64,000 bases of DNA, from contig JAYZWL010000083.1 of assembly GCA_036154955.1 (NCBI GenBank), positions 62,001 to 126,000 of the forward strand, given 5' to 3'. A program made the position numbers and the translations under genes. Positions 8,378-16,464 of the stretch are shown here, in pieces (position 1 is the stretch's first letter; every line of letters begins with the position of its first letter). Below the pieces are notes generated by a model that did not search any database, was not told the DNA's origin, and saw nothing but the letters and a program-made list of their open reading frames with translations. The stretch comes from Albimonas sp036154955 (lineage in GTDB: Bacteria; Pseudomonadota; Alphaproteobacteria; Rhodobacterales; Rhodobacteraceae).

Positions 8378-9445
8378 ATGACCCTCTCCCTCCGCTCCGC
8401 GCTGCTGGCCGCGACCGCCGCGGCGATGACCCTCGCGCCGATGACCGGCCCGGCCTTCGCGGCCGAGAAGGTGCTGCGCTTCGCCCATGACTCGAAGCCC
8501 GACCTCTACGACAACCCCAACCACGCCTGCGCCACGGTCTTCGCCAACATCGTCAACACCGACACCAACGGCGAGATCAAGGTGGAGCTCTATCCCGGCG
8601 GCCAGATCGGCACGATCACCGAGGCCGTGCAGATGGTGCGCGACGGGGTGGTGGAGATGACCAACGCCTCCACCGGCTCGCTCGCGCCCTATTACAAGAA
8701 CATCGACGTGCTGAACCTGCCCTTCGCCTTCGCCTCGGCGGCCGCGACCGACGCGGTGTTCGACGGGCCCTTCGGCAAGGCGCTCGCCGCCGATATCGAG
8801 GAGAAGCTCGGCGACGTGGTGGTGCTGGGCTACCCGGACACCGGCGGGCTCTTCGCGATCACCAACTCCAAGAAGGAGATCGCGACGCTGGAGGACATGA
8901 AGGGCGTGCGCCTGCGCACCATGACCCTGCCGTCGCATCAGGCGATCATGAACGCGCTGGGGATGGAGGCCTATCCCCTGGCCTTCTCCGAGGTCTATTC
9001 GGGCCTGCAGACCGGCGTCATCGACGGGCAGATGAACCCGATCCCGATCATCGTCACGGCCAAGCTGGACGAGGTCCAGAAGTTCATGACGCTGACCAAC
9101 CACCTCTATTCCCCGTTCACCCTGATCGTGAACAAGGCCTTCTACGACGATCTGACCGACACGCAGAAGGACATCATGCACTACGCCGCCCAGTCCTGCG
9201 TCGACGCCTCGCGCGGGCTGAGCCGGATCATCGAGGCGTCGGATCGCGGCATTTCGGGCATGGAGGGGCGGATCACCATCACCGCGCTGTCGCCGGAGGA
9301 TCGGGCCAAGATGCGCGAAGTGACCGGCGCGGCCTTCGACAAGCATATCTCCGAGACGCTGGGCGAGGACGCCAAGGCGCTGGTCGAACTGCTCAAGACC
9401 GAGAGCGCCAAGTCCAACGGGACCCGCTACCTCGTCGGCGAGTAA
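8378..9445 (+). CDS. TRAP transporter substrate-binding protein (DctP type)
   Basis: A 355-residue periplasmic receptor with a cleavable signal peptide (hydrophobic to about residue 27, PAFAAEK cleavage region). The mature part shows the DctP phrases VELYPGGQIG, VQMVRDGVVEM, VRLRTM (the arginine that typically binds a carboxylate) and GLQTGVIDGQMNP. AAGGA lies 7 bases before the ATG. A 114-base gap separates it from the large permease, and a strong hairpin follows it. The ligand cannot be read from sequence; the RpiR regulator and amidohydrolase hint at an acylated sugar-like or amide-bearing acid. Confidence 0.92.
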   Translation: MTLSLRSALLAATAAAMTLAPMTGPAFAAEKVLRFAHDSKPDLYDNPNHACATVFANIVNTDTNGEIKVELYPGGQIGTITEAVQMVRDGVVEMTNASTGSLAPYYKNIDVLNLPFAFASAAATDAVFDGPFGKALAADIEEKLGDVVVLGYPDTGGLFAITNSKKEIATLEDMKGVRLRTMTLPSHQAIMNALGMEAYPLAFSEVYSGLQTGVIDGQMNPIPIIVTAKLDEVQKFMTLTNHLYSPFTLIVNKAFYDDLTDTQKDIMHYAAQSCVDASRGLSRIIEASDRGISGMEGRITITALSPEDRAKMREVTGAAFDKHISETLGEDAKALVELLKTESAKSNGTRYLVGE

Positions 9446-9470
9446 GCGCGCCGACATCGCGGAACGGCGG

Positions 9471-9502
9471 CGCGCCGCGGGAGCGATCCCGCGGCGCGTT
9501 CG
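9471..9502 (+). terminator. terminator after the TRAP operon
   Basis: Perfect 12-bp arms CGCGCCGCGGGA (9471-9482) and TCCCGCGGCGCG (9487-9498) around a 4-base loop, followed by TTCG. It sits 26 bases after the receptor gene. Confidence 0.75.
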
Positions 9503-9645
9503 CGTTCTGGGGGCGCGATTCGCCTGCGAAGCGGGCGGGGCGGGCGGGCAGGGGCGCCGCGGCGCCTGCGATACGGGCGCCGGATGGGCTGAAGCTGCGA
9601 AACATGCATGTCCGGACCAGTTCGCGCTTGCGTGCCCGCTGTTGC

Positions 9646-9658
9646 TCATCAATGATGA
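9646..9658. promoter_or_regulatory. candidate operator TCATCA-N-TGATGA (copy 1)
   Basis: A perfect 6-bp inverted repeat with one central base, 33 bases before the ATP-binding gene of the ABC operon, in an AT-richer patch. The identical arms and spacing occur again at 15898-15910 before ridA. The regulator encoded between them (14961) is the natural candidate to bind both. Confidence 0.6.
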
Positions 9659-9691
9659 TGCAGCACAACGCATCGACCCCGGAGGGCATGG

Positions 9692-10783
9692 ATGACGGGC
9701 GCGAGCCAGGGCGCGGTGACGCTCGACAAGATCAGCAAACGCTACGGACGCGCGCATGCGATCCGCGAGGTGTCGCTCGACGTGGCGCCGGGGCGGTTCG
9801 TGACGCTGCTCGGGCCGTCGGGCTCGGGCAAGACCACGACGCTGATGGCCATCGCCGGTTTCGTGCAGCCCTCCTCGGGCCGGATCCTGATGAACGGCGC
9901 CGACATCACCCGGCTGCCGCCCAATCGCCGCGACCTCGGCATGGTGTTCCAGCACTACGCGCTGTTCCCCAACATGACCGTCGCCCAGAACGTCGCCTAT
10001 CCGCTCAAGGTCCGCCGCCGCCCGGCGGAGGAGATCGCCCGCCGGGTCCGCGCGGCGCTGGAGATGGTGAAGCTGGAGGATTTCGGCGACCGCGCGCCGG
10101 TCAAGCTCTCGGGCGGGCAGCAGCAGCGGGTGGCGCTGGCCCGCGCCATCGTGTTCCGCCCTGACGTGCTGTTGATGGACGAGCCGCTGGGCGCGCTCGA
10201 CAAGAACCTGCGCGACCACATGCAGACCGAGATCCGGCGCATCCACCGCCAGCTTGGCGCGACGGTGTTCTACGTCACCCACGACCAGGACGAGGCGCTG
10301 TCCATGTCCGACGTGGTGGTGGTGATGCGCGACGGGGCCATCGCCCAGATCGGCGCGCCGGAAGAGCTTTACGAGCGGCCCGCCACCGCCTTCGTCGCGA
10401 AGTTCATCGGCGGCGCCAACGTGCTGGCCGGCGCGTCGGAAGGCGGGCAGGGGGGACGGGCGCTCCTGCGCCATGGCTCCGGTCAGCCGATCCTCGCGCC
10501 CGCGGGCGAGGTCTCGGGCCGGGCGGAGATCGCGGTCCGGCCCGAGCGCATCGGCCTGGGCCTCCCCGATCCGGCGCGGGGGGAGACCGGGCTTTCCGCC
10601 ACCCTCACCGAAGTCACCTATGGCGGCGCCGTCACCCGCATCGCGGCCGAGGCGGGGGGCGAGGAGATCGCCGCCGTGCTGCCCCGCGCCCATGTCGCTG
10701 ACCTGCCGGAACCCGGCGCCGCCATCGCCCTGAAATGGGCGGCGGACGACGCGGTCCTTCTCCACCCCGAAGCGGAGCATTGA
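9692..10783 (+). CDS. ABC transporter ATP-binding protein (PotA-like)
   Basis: A 363-residue ABC ATPase with Walker A GPSGSGKTT (41-49), Q-loop in MVFQHYALFP, signature LSGGQQQR (139-146), Walker B VLLMDEP (159-165) and switch H197. A C-terminal TOBE/OB-like extension (about 280-355) is typical of importers for polyamines, iron and similar solutes. GGAGG sits 6 bases before the ATG. It is the first gene of an operon holding an amidohydrolase, a binding protein and two permeases. The substrate may be a polyamine-like or hydantoin-type nitrogen compound. Confidence 0.93.
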   Translation: MTGASQGAVTLDKISKRYGRAHAIREVSLDVAPGRFVTLLGPSGSGKTTTLMAIAGFVQPSSGRILMNGADITRLPPNRRDLGMVFQHYALFPNMTVAQNVAYPLKVRRRPAEEIARRVRAALEMVKLEDFGDRAPVKLSGGQQQRVALARAIVFRPDVLLMDEPLGALDKNLRDHMQTEIRRIHRQLGATVFYVTHDQDEALSMSDVVVVMRDGAIAQIGAPEELYERPATAFVAKFIGGANVLAGASEGGQGGRALLRHGSGQPILAPAGEVSGRAEIAVRPERIGLGLPDPARGETGLSATLTEVTYGGAVTRIAAEAGGEEIAAVLPRAHVADLPEPGAAIALKWAADDAVLLHPEAEH

Positions 10784-10784
10784 C

Positions 10785-11981
10785 GTGCTGACCCTCGACG
10801 GAACCCGCCCCCGCCCCGTGACCCGCATCCTGTGCGGCGCGCTGATCCCGATGACCGGCCCGGACCCGGAAGGGCGCCAGGTCATCGAGATCGAGGGGGA
10901 GCGCATCCGCGCCATCCGCCCCGCGACCCCCGACGACGCCGGCGACCCGGAGATCCTCGACCTGTCGGACAAGACCGTGCTGCCGGGGCTGATCGACCCG
11001 CACACGCATCTCGATTTCGACGTGCTGGCCGGCGACGAGGCCGGGCAGGCGGCGATCGACGACGCGACCATGCTGCTGCGCATGGTGGACCGGGCGGGGG
11101 TGAACCTCGCGGCCGGGGTCACCTCGGTCCGGCTGCTGGCGACGCGGAATTTCATGGACATCCCGCTGCGCCGCGCCATCGACGCCGGCGCCATCCCCGG
11201 CCCCCGGATCGTCACCGCCACGCGGGGCATCACCACCAGCCGTTTCGCCCATGCCAACAACGTCGCCGCCGACGGCGAGGTCGCCATCCGCCGGGTGATC
11301 CGGGAGAACACGGCCCGCGGCGCGGACCAGATCAAGCTGTTCCATTCCGGGTCCGTCGGCGGGGGGGAGGACCCCTGCGCGCCGCTCTATTCGGTGGCGG
11401 AGCTCGCCGCGGCGGTGGACGAGGCGCATCGCGGCGGGCGGTTCATCACCGTCCACGCCTATGGCGGGCATTCGGTGGACGATTGCCTGGACGCGGGCGT
11501 GGACTGCATCGAGCACGGCTTTCTGATGCGGCCCGACCAGTATGACCGCGCCGCCGAGCTAGGGACCTGGATCGTGCCGACGCTGGGCGTGTTCCTGGCC
11601 GAACCCGGCATCCCCGACCTGCCGCACTGGTCTGACGAGATCCGGTCCCGCCTGATGCGGGCGCGCGAGGCGTCCTGGGGCAGCATCGAGCAGCTTCGCC
11701 GTTCGGGCGCGCGCTTCGCGCTGTCCACCGACGCCATCCATGGCGGCGTGATCGAAGAGGCCATCTACGGCGTGCGCGGCGGCCTGACCGCCCGCGCGGC
11801 GCTGGAGGCGATCACCGCGCGGGCGGCGGAGGTCTCGGGCCTCGGCGGTCAGGCGGGGATCGTCGCGCCGGGGGCCTTCGCGGACCTGGTGGCGGTGAAC
11901 GGCGATCCGGTCGCCGACCTCGCCCGGCTGCGCGCGCCCTGCATCGTCATCAAGGGGGGCGCGGTCGTGGCCCGGGCCTGA
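10785..11981 (+). CDS. imidazolonepropionase-like amidohydrolase
   Basis: A 398-residue cytosolic amidohydrolase beginning with GTG one base after the ATPase stop. Metal ligands H73 and H75 are in LPGLIDPHTHLDFD, a further histidine pair in VHAYGGHSVDD, the motif CIEHGFLM follows, and the catalytic aspartate is in ALSTDAIHGG. This layout matches the imidazolonepropionase/Xaa-Pro-dipeptidase-like group with broad amide and cyclic-amide substrates. Its place between transporter genes suggests that it acts on the imported compound. Confidence 0.85.
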   Translation: MLTLDGTRPRPVTRILCGALIPMTGPDPEGRQVIEIEGERIRAIRPATPDDAGDPEILDLSDKTVLPGLIDPHTHLDFDVLAGDEAGQAAIDDATMLLRMVDRAGVNLAAGVTSVRLLATRNFMDIPLRRAIDAGAIPGPRIVTATRGITTSRFAHANNVAADGEVAIRRVIRENTARGADQIKLFHSGSVGGGEDPCAPLYSVAELAAAVDEAHRGGRFITVHAYGGHSVDDCLDAGVDCIEHGFLMRPDQYDRAAELGTWIVPTLGVFLAEPGIPDLPHWSDEIRSRLMRAREASWGSIEQLRRSGARFALSTDAIHGGVIEEAIYGVRGGLTARAALEAITARAAEVSGLGGQAGIVAPGAFADLVAVNGDPVADLARLRAPCIVIKGGAVVARA

Positions 11982-12131
11982 CGCCCCGCCCCCCTTCTCC
12001 GCTTCGCGCGACGCGCCGCCCCGCAGGCCCCTCCGGCCCGCGGGCAGGGCCCCCGCGCGCCGAATTCGAACGAGACCGGGCGGCAAGCCCCGGCGGGATC
12101 GTTTCCTCCCCTCCAACACGGAGACATGACC

Positions 12132-13235
12132 ATGACCGACCATCAGACCCACGCGCAGGACTGCGCGGAGATCCTTCGGGAGCAGCACGCGGCCGGCCGG
12201 CTCGACCGGCGGACCTTCCTCGCCGGCCTCGGCGCGCTCGGCCTCGCGCCGGCGCTCGCGGGGCGCGCGAAGGCGCAGACCTCGGAGCTGGTGATCTCCA
12301 ACTGGGGCGGCGACGCGGTGCGCTATTTCGGCGAGGCCTTCGGCGGCGCGGTGAAGGCGGAGACCGGGCTCGACCTGGTGGTCGACGGCGGCGGGCCGTC
12401 GATGGGCAAGATCCGCACCATGGTCGAGGCGAACAACACCATCTGGGACCTGTGCGACAGCGGCGCGGGCGACTCCATCGAACTGGGCGCCCTGGGGATG
12501 CTGGAGCCGATCGACTATTCCATCGTCCCCAAGTCCGGCCTGATCGAGGAATTCGCCTACGACTACGGCTGCCCGAACTACACGTTCGGCGTGGTGCTGG
12601 CCTATGACAAGGAATTCTACGGCGACACCCCGCCGACCAAGATGGCGGATTTCTGGGACACCGAGAACTTCAAGGGCCGCCGCATGCTGCGCCGCCGCGG
12701 GCTGGCGATGCTGGAAATGGCGCTGATCGCCGACGGCGTGCCCTTCGACCAGATGTATCCGCTCGACGTCGACCGGGCGCTGGCCAAGATCAAGCCGCTC
12801 GCGAAGGACGCGCTGTTCTGGAACAACGGCACCGAGTCCCAGCAGCTGATGCGCGAGGGCGAGTGCCAGATGGGCCTGATGTGGCACACCCGCGCCAACC
12901 TCCTGAACAAGGAGACCGACGGCCGCATCACCTGGACCTTCAACGAAGGCGTGCTGTTCCCCGGCATCTGGGTCGTGCCCAAGAACAACCCCGCCGGGGC
13001 CGAGGCCGCGATGAAGGCCATCGCCGCCATGCAGGACCCCGAGGCGCAGATCGCGCTGCTGGGCCTGATGGGCAACGGCCCCTCCAACCCCGCCGCGGCG
13101 CCGCTGATCCCCGAGGCGCTGAAGCATGTCGACCCGGGCCTCGCGGCCGACAGGATGCTGAAGAACGACGGGGCCTGGTGGGGCGCCAACGTCACCGCGG
13201 TGGAAGAGGCCTATTCCACCATGATCGCGTCCTGA
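12132..13235 (+). CDS. ABC transporter periplasmic binding protein (PotD-like, Tat-exported)
   Basis: A 367-residue solute-binding protein with a twin-arginine signal (DRRTFLAGLGALGLAPALAG) ending near AKAQT. The mature part begins LVISNWGGDAVRYF, the usual opening of spermidine/putrescine-type receptors. I prefer ATG 12132 over 12126 because GGAG at 12120-12123 gives 8 rather than 2 bases of spacing. Such receptors bind polyamines or related organic cations, and ligand specificity cannot be read here. Two permease genes follow directly. Confidence 0.9.
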   Translation: MTDHQTHAQDCAEILREQHAAGRLDRRTFLAGLGALGLAPALAGRAKAQTSELVISNWGGDAVRYFGEAFGGAVKAETGLDLVVDGGGPSMGKIRTMVEANNTIWDLCDSGAGDSIELGALGMLEPIDYSIVPKSGLIEEFAYDYGCPNYTFGVVLAYDKEFYGDTPPTKMADFWDTENFKGRRMLRRRGLAMLEMALIADGVPFDQMYPLDVDRALAKIKPLAKDALFWNNGTESQQLMREGECQMGLMWHTRANLLNKETDGRITWTFNEGVLFPGIWVVPKNNPAGAEAAMKAIAAMQDPEAQIALLGLMGNGPSNPAAAPLIPEALKHVDPGLAADRMLKNDGAWWGANVTAVEEAYSTMIAS

Positions 13236-13239
13236 TCCG

Positions 13240-14127
13240 ATGCCGGCGCGATCCATGAGCCCCGGATCCGTCCCGCCCCGCCGCTCCGGCGGCCTCGCGG
13301 CCCGGGTCAACCCCTACTGGCTGATGATCGCGCCGGCGGTTCTGGTCATGGGGGCGCTCTACCTGCTTCCCGTGCTCAACGTGCTGGCGATCAGCGTGAC
13401 CGAGCCCGAGCCGGGCCTGGGCAACTACGCCATGCTGGTCGACAACGCGCCCATGCACCGGGTGATCCTCGCGACGCTCCGGGTGGCGGCGATCACCACG
13501 GCGCTGGCGCTGCTGCTGGGCTATTTCGTGGCCTACGGGCTCGCCACCGCCTCGCCGCGGATGCGGGGGCTCCTGATGATCGGGGTGGTGTTGCCGCTCT
13601 GGGTCTCGGTGCTGATCCGGTCCTTTTCGTGGATCGCGATCCTGCGCCGGCAGGGGGTGCTGAACACCTGGCTGGTGGACGGCGGGTTGGTCGAGCGGCC
13701 GCTGGACCTGCTCTACAACGAACTCGCGGTCTGCATCGGCATGGTGCATTTCATGCTGCCCTACGCGATCCTGCCGCTCTACGCCTCCATGCGCGGCATC
13801 GACGGACGGCTGATCGCCGCCGCCTACGGGCTGGGGGCGAGCCGGCTGCGCGCCTTCCTGACCGTGTTCCTGCCGCTGTCCGCGCCGGGCATCGTCGGCG
13901 CGGGGGTGCTGGTCTTCATCTTCTCGCTGGGCTTCTTCGTGACGCCCGCCATCCTCGGCGGCGGCCGCATCCAGATGATCGCGGAATACATGAGCTGGCT
14001 GATCCTCGACCGCCTGCTCTGGGGCCCCGCCACCATGCTGGCGACGGTGCTGGTGCTCGCCATTCTCGTCCTGCTCGCGGCGCTCAGCCGGGTGGTGGAC
14101 CTGCGCAAACTGTTCGGAGCGGCGTGA
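13240..14127 (+). CDS. ABC transporter permease (PotB-like)
   Basis: A 295-residue inner-membrane protein with about six helices and the cytoplasmic EAA-type loop (AAYGLGASRLRAFLTVFLPLSAPGI) that docks on the ATPase. It starts 4 bases after the binding-protein stop. No strong ribosome site is visible, so translation may be coupled; ATG 13255 is an alternative start. It forms the translocation pore with the next gene. Confidence 0.92.
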   Translation: MPARSMSPGSVPPRRSGGLAARVNPYWLMIAPAVLVMGALYLLPVLNVLAISVTEPEPGLGNYAMLVDNAPMHRVILATLRVAAITTALALLLGYFVAYGLATASPRMRGLLMIGVVLPLWVSVLIRSFSWIAILRRQGVLNTWLVDGGLVERPLDLLYNELAVCIGMVHFMLPYAILPLYASMRGIDGRLIAAAYGLGASRLRAFLTVFLPLSAPGIVGAGVLVFIFSLGFFVTPAILGGGRIQMIAEYMSWLILDRLLWGPATMLATVLVLAILVLLAALSRVVDLRKLFGAA

Positions 14128-14128
14128 G

Positions 14129-14923
14129 ATGAGCGAGATCGACCTCAAGTCCGCCCGCGTCCCCGGCTCTCCGGTGCTGGCGTGGAGCGTGGTGCTGTTC
14201 CTGCTGCTGCCGCTGACCGTGGTCATCCCGGTGTCGCTGACCGACAAGACCTACCTGTCCTTCCCGGAGGAGGCGCTGTCGCTGCAGCACTACGCGAAGC
14301 TGGCGACGTCGGAGGCGTGGCTCGGCTCCATCGGGCAGAGCCTGGTCATCGCGCTCGGCTCCACAGCCATCGCGGTGACGCTCGGCACGCTCTGCGCCAT
14401 CGGCTGCTGGCGGATCGGGGGGGCGCGGATCGAGCTGATCCGCTTCCTGATGCTGATGCCGGTGATCGTGCCCAACGTGGTCTATGCGCTGGGGCTCTAC
14501 CGGTTCTGGGTCGACCTGCGGCTGGTGGACACCTATCTGGGCGTGATCATCGCCCACGCGGTGACGGGCGTGCCCTATGTGGTCATCATCGTCACCGCGA
14601 GCCTCTCGGGCTTCGATCCGCGGCTGGAGCAGGCGTCGATGTCGCTGGGGGCGAGCGCCTGGCAGACGCTGCGCGCGGTGATCCTGCCGGCGATCTGGCC
14701 GGGCATCGCCTCGGGCGGGATCTTCGCCTTCATCCACTCCTGGGACGAACTGGTGCTGGTGCTGTTCATCGCGTCGCGCCGCATCGTCACCCTGCCGCGG
14801 CGGTTCTGGGACGGGATCCAGGAGAATCTCGACCCGACCATGGCGGCGGCGGCGGTGTGCCTGTCGATTGCAACGATCGGGCTTCTCGCATTGAATATGC
14901 GGCTCACGCGGGGCGGGAAATAG
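14129..14923 (+). CDS. ABC transporter permease (PotC-like)
   Basis: A 264-residue permease with about six helices and an EAA loop (ASMSLGASAWQTLRAVILPAIWPGI). Its ATG lies one base after the stop of the first permease, which indicates translational coupling. It completes the importer formed by the genes at 9692, 12132 and 13240. A regulator gene follows after 37 bases. Confidence 0.92.
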   Translation: MSEIDLKSARVPGSPVLAWSVVLFLLLPLTVVIPVSLTDKTYLSFPEEALSLQHYAKLATSEAWLGSIGQSLVIALGSTAIAVTLGTLCAIGCWRIGGARIELIRFLMLMPVIVPNVVYALGLYRFWVDLRLVDTYLGVIIAHAVTGVPYVVIIVTASLSGFDPRLEQASMSLGASAWQTLRAVILPAIWPGIASGGIFAFIHSWDELVLVLFIASRRIVTLPRRFWDGIQENLDPTMAAAAVCLSIATIGLLALNMRLTRGGK

Positions 14924-14960
14924 AGCGGCGGGAAAGCCGCGCGACAGGGGGATGGGGCGG

Positions 14961-15755
14961 ATGGCCATGGCCGAGGATGCGGCGGGAGATTTGGCGGAGA
15001 TCCCGTCGGCATTGCAGGCCCTGTCCGAGGTCGACCGGCGCAAGTATCTGGTGGCGCTGGAGCTTCTGGACCTGTCCGAGGAACCCGTCGGCGCACGCCG
15101 CCTGTCGGACGAGCTGCGCCGCCAGGGCATGGACGCGGCCGAGGCCACGGCCGGGCGGCTTCTGCGCAGCTTCGACGACCTGGGCTGGTCCTCCAATTCC
15201 GGCAAGCGGGGCCGGCGGATCACCCGGGCCGGGCGCACGGCGCTGTCGGAACTGCGCCTTCAGGACCAGTTCGCCGCGCAGACCACCCATATCGCCGAGG
15301 CCGCCAACGCCGCCGACCTGTCGGAACTGGCGGACCTGATGCATCTGCGCCGGGCGGTGGAGGCGGAGAACGCCCGCCTCGCCGCGGTGCGCGCGACGGA
15401 TGAGGAACTGGACCTCATCGACCGGGCCGCGCAGGCCCATGTCGGCTGCATCCATACCGAGACCCGCGTCGACCAGTCCCTGAACTTCCACATGCTGGTC
15501 GCCAAGGCCTCCCACAACCCGTTGCTGGAGGCGGTGTCGGCGCTGGTGCTGGGGGTTCACAACCACAAGCTCGCCGACCTGATGGACGTCTATCTCGCCG
15601 GCGCCGGGCCCGAGGGGCAGGTTGTGCATCGCGCCCACGAACATCTCGATCTGGTGGAGGCGCTGCGCCGGCGCGATCCGGACGCGGCCGAATCCATCAT
15701 GCGCGCCCATATCGACCGGATGATCGAGAGCATTCCGGCCGACCGACGCGGCTGA
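14961..15755 (+). CDS. FCD-domain transcriptional regulator with an NrpR-like winged helix
   Basis: This 264-residue regulator has a C-terminal FCD domain (about 110-250: LMHLRRAVEAENARLAA, then NFHMLVAKASHNPLLEAV and VHRAHEHLDLVEALRRRD) with the histidines that usually hold a metal. The N terminus is not the usual GntR helix. The segment GARRLSDELRRQGM...RLLRSFDDLGW...GKRGRRITRAGRTAL resembles the winged helix of NrpR (Pfam HTH_12). ATG 14961 lies 9 bases after AGGGGG; ATG 14952 directly abuts it and is less likely. It closes the ABC operon and lies between two copies of the same palindrome. FCD regulators usually sense organic acids. Confidence 0.82.
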   Translation: MAMAEDAAGDLAEIPSALQALSEVDRRKYLVALELLDLSEEPVGARRLSDELRRQGMDAAEATAGRLLRSFDDLGWSSNSGKRGRRITRAGRTALSELRLQDQFAAQTTHIAEAANAADLSELADLMHLRRAVEAENARLAAVRATDEELDLIDRAAQAHVGCIHTETRVDQSLNFHMLVAKASHNPLLEAVSALVLGVHNHKLADLMDVYLAGAGPEGQVVHRAHEHLDLVEALRRRDPDAAESIMRAHIDRMIESIPADRRG

Positions 15756-16064
15756 GCCGGGCCGGTCCGGCCGTTGCGATCCCGGCGAATGCGGGGCGTT
15801 CGCGCGTCCCGGCCGGACCTGCGCGCCCGAAATCGGGGCCGACCGGCCGGCGAAACCGGGAAAATCGCAGGGTCGCGAGAAATCCGGTTGATTATCATCA
15901 TCACTGATGATCGAGTGGTTGCAGGCGATGCGCGGGGGCGCTGCAACTCCACCCGCCGCATCGCCGTTCCGCGCCGGCCGCACCCTGTCCCGGCGCGCCT
16001 CGCCGCCCGTTCGCCGCTCGCCCCGGCGGGCGGGCGGCCCTCTGACCCGGAAGGACCCCAGCCG
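15756..16064. other. 309-bp promoter region before ridA
   Basis: No credible gene. The centre (15880-15915) is sharply AT-richer than its surroundings and holds the second TCATCA-N-TGATGA palindrome. The transcript start is probably just downstream, leaving a leader of roughly 100-150 bases before the ridA start codon. Confidence 0.5.
15897..15911. promoter_or_regulatory. candidate operator TCATCA-N-TGATGA (copy 2)
   Basis: ATCATCACTGATGAT is a perfect 15-base palindrome with one central base. Its 13-base core (15898-15910) is identical in arms and spacing to the copy at 9646-9658. It lies about 155 bases before ridA and about 140 bases after the FCD regulator gene. In sequence this GC-rich such a match is unlikely to be chance. 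Confidence 0.62.
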
Positions 16065-16421
16065 ATGCCGATCACCCGTTTTCACGCCACCGGCCGCATG
16101 AGCCAGGCCGTGCGCTATCCCCTGTCCGGGGAGGCGGTGGTCCTGGCGGGCCAGGTCTCCTCCGACCCCGCGCTCGACCTCGCCGGGCAGACCGCGAACG
16201 TGCTGGCGCGCATCGACGCGCTGCTGGCGGAGGCGGGGACGTCGAAGGCGAACATGATCCAGGCGACGATCTGGCTGGCCGATATCGGCGGTTTCGCCGC
16301 GATGAACGCGGTCTGGGACGGCTGGTGCGACGCCTCCTGCGCGCCGGCCCGGGCCTGCGTGGAGGCGAAGCTCGCCGATCCGCGCCTGCTGGTCGAAATC
16401 CAGGTCGTCGCGGTCGTCTGA
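16065..16421 (+). CDS. RidA family protein
   Basis: A 118-residue protein of typical RidA/YjgF length. It shows the strand VVLAGQVSSDP, the helix ANVLARIDALLAEAGTSKANMIQATIWL and the C-terminal ARACVEAKLADPRLLVEIQVVAV, containing the conserved ARxxVE-type segment. Classical RidA hydrolyses reactive enamine/imine intermediates. Subfamily members in catabolic operons handle carbamate or imino products. It leads the operon with the N-carbamoyl amidohydrolase and dihydropyrimidinase, so it probably clears a reactive intermediate of that pathway. Confidence 0.9.
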   Translation: MPITRFHATGRMSQAVRYPLSGEAVVLAGQVSSDPALDLAGQTANVLARIDALLAEAGTSKANMIQATIWLADIGGFAAMNAVWDGWCDASCAPARACVEAKLADPRLLVEIQVVAVV

Positions 16422-16464
16422 CCTCGCCCGTGCCCTCCGCCTTCCCCGCCCAAGGACCCCATCC

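Noticed and set aside
8081..11335. 1084-residue open frame on the minus strand
   Set aside because: It runs opposite the DctP, ABC ATPase and amidohydrolase genes, which all have clear motifs. The translation is low-complexity.
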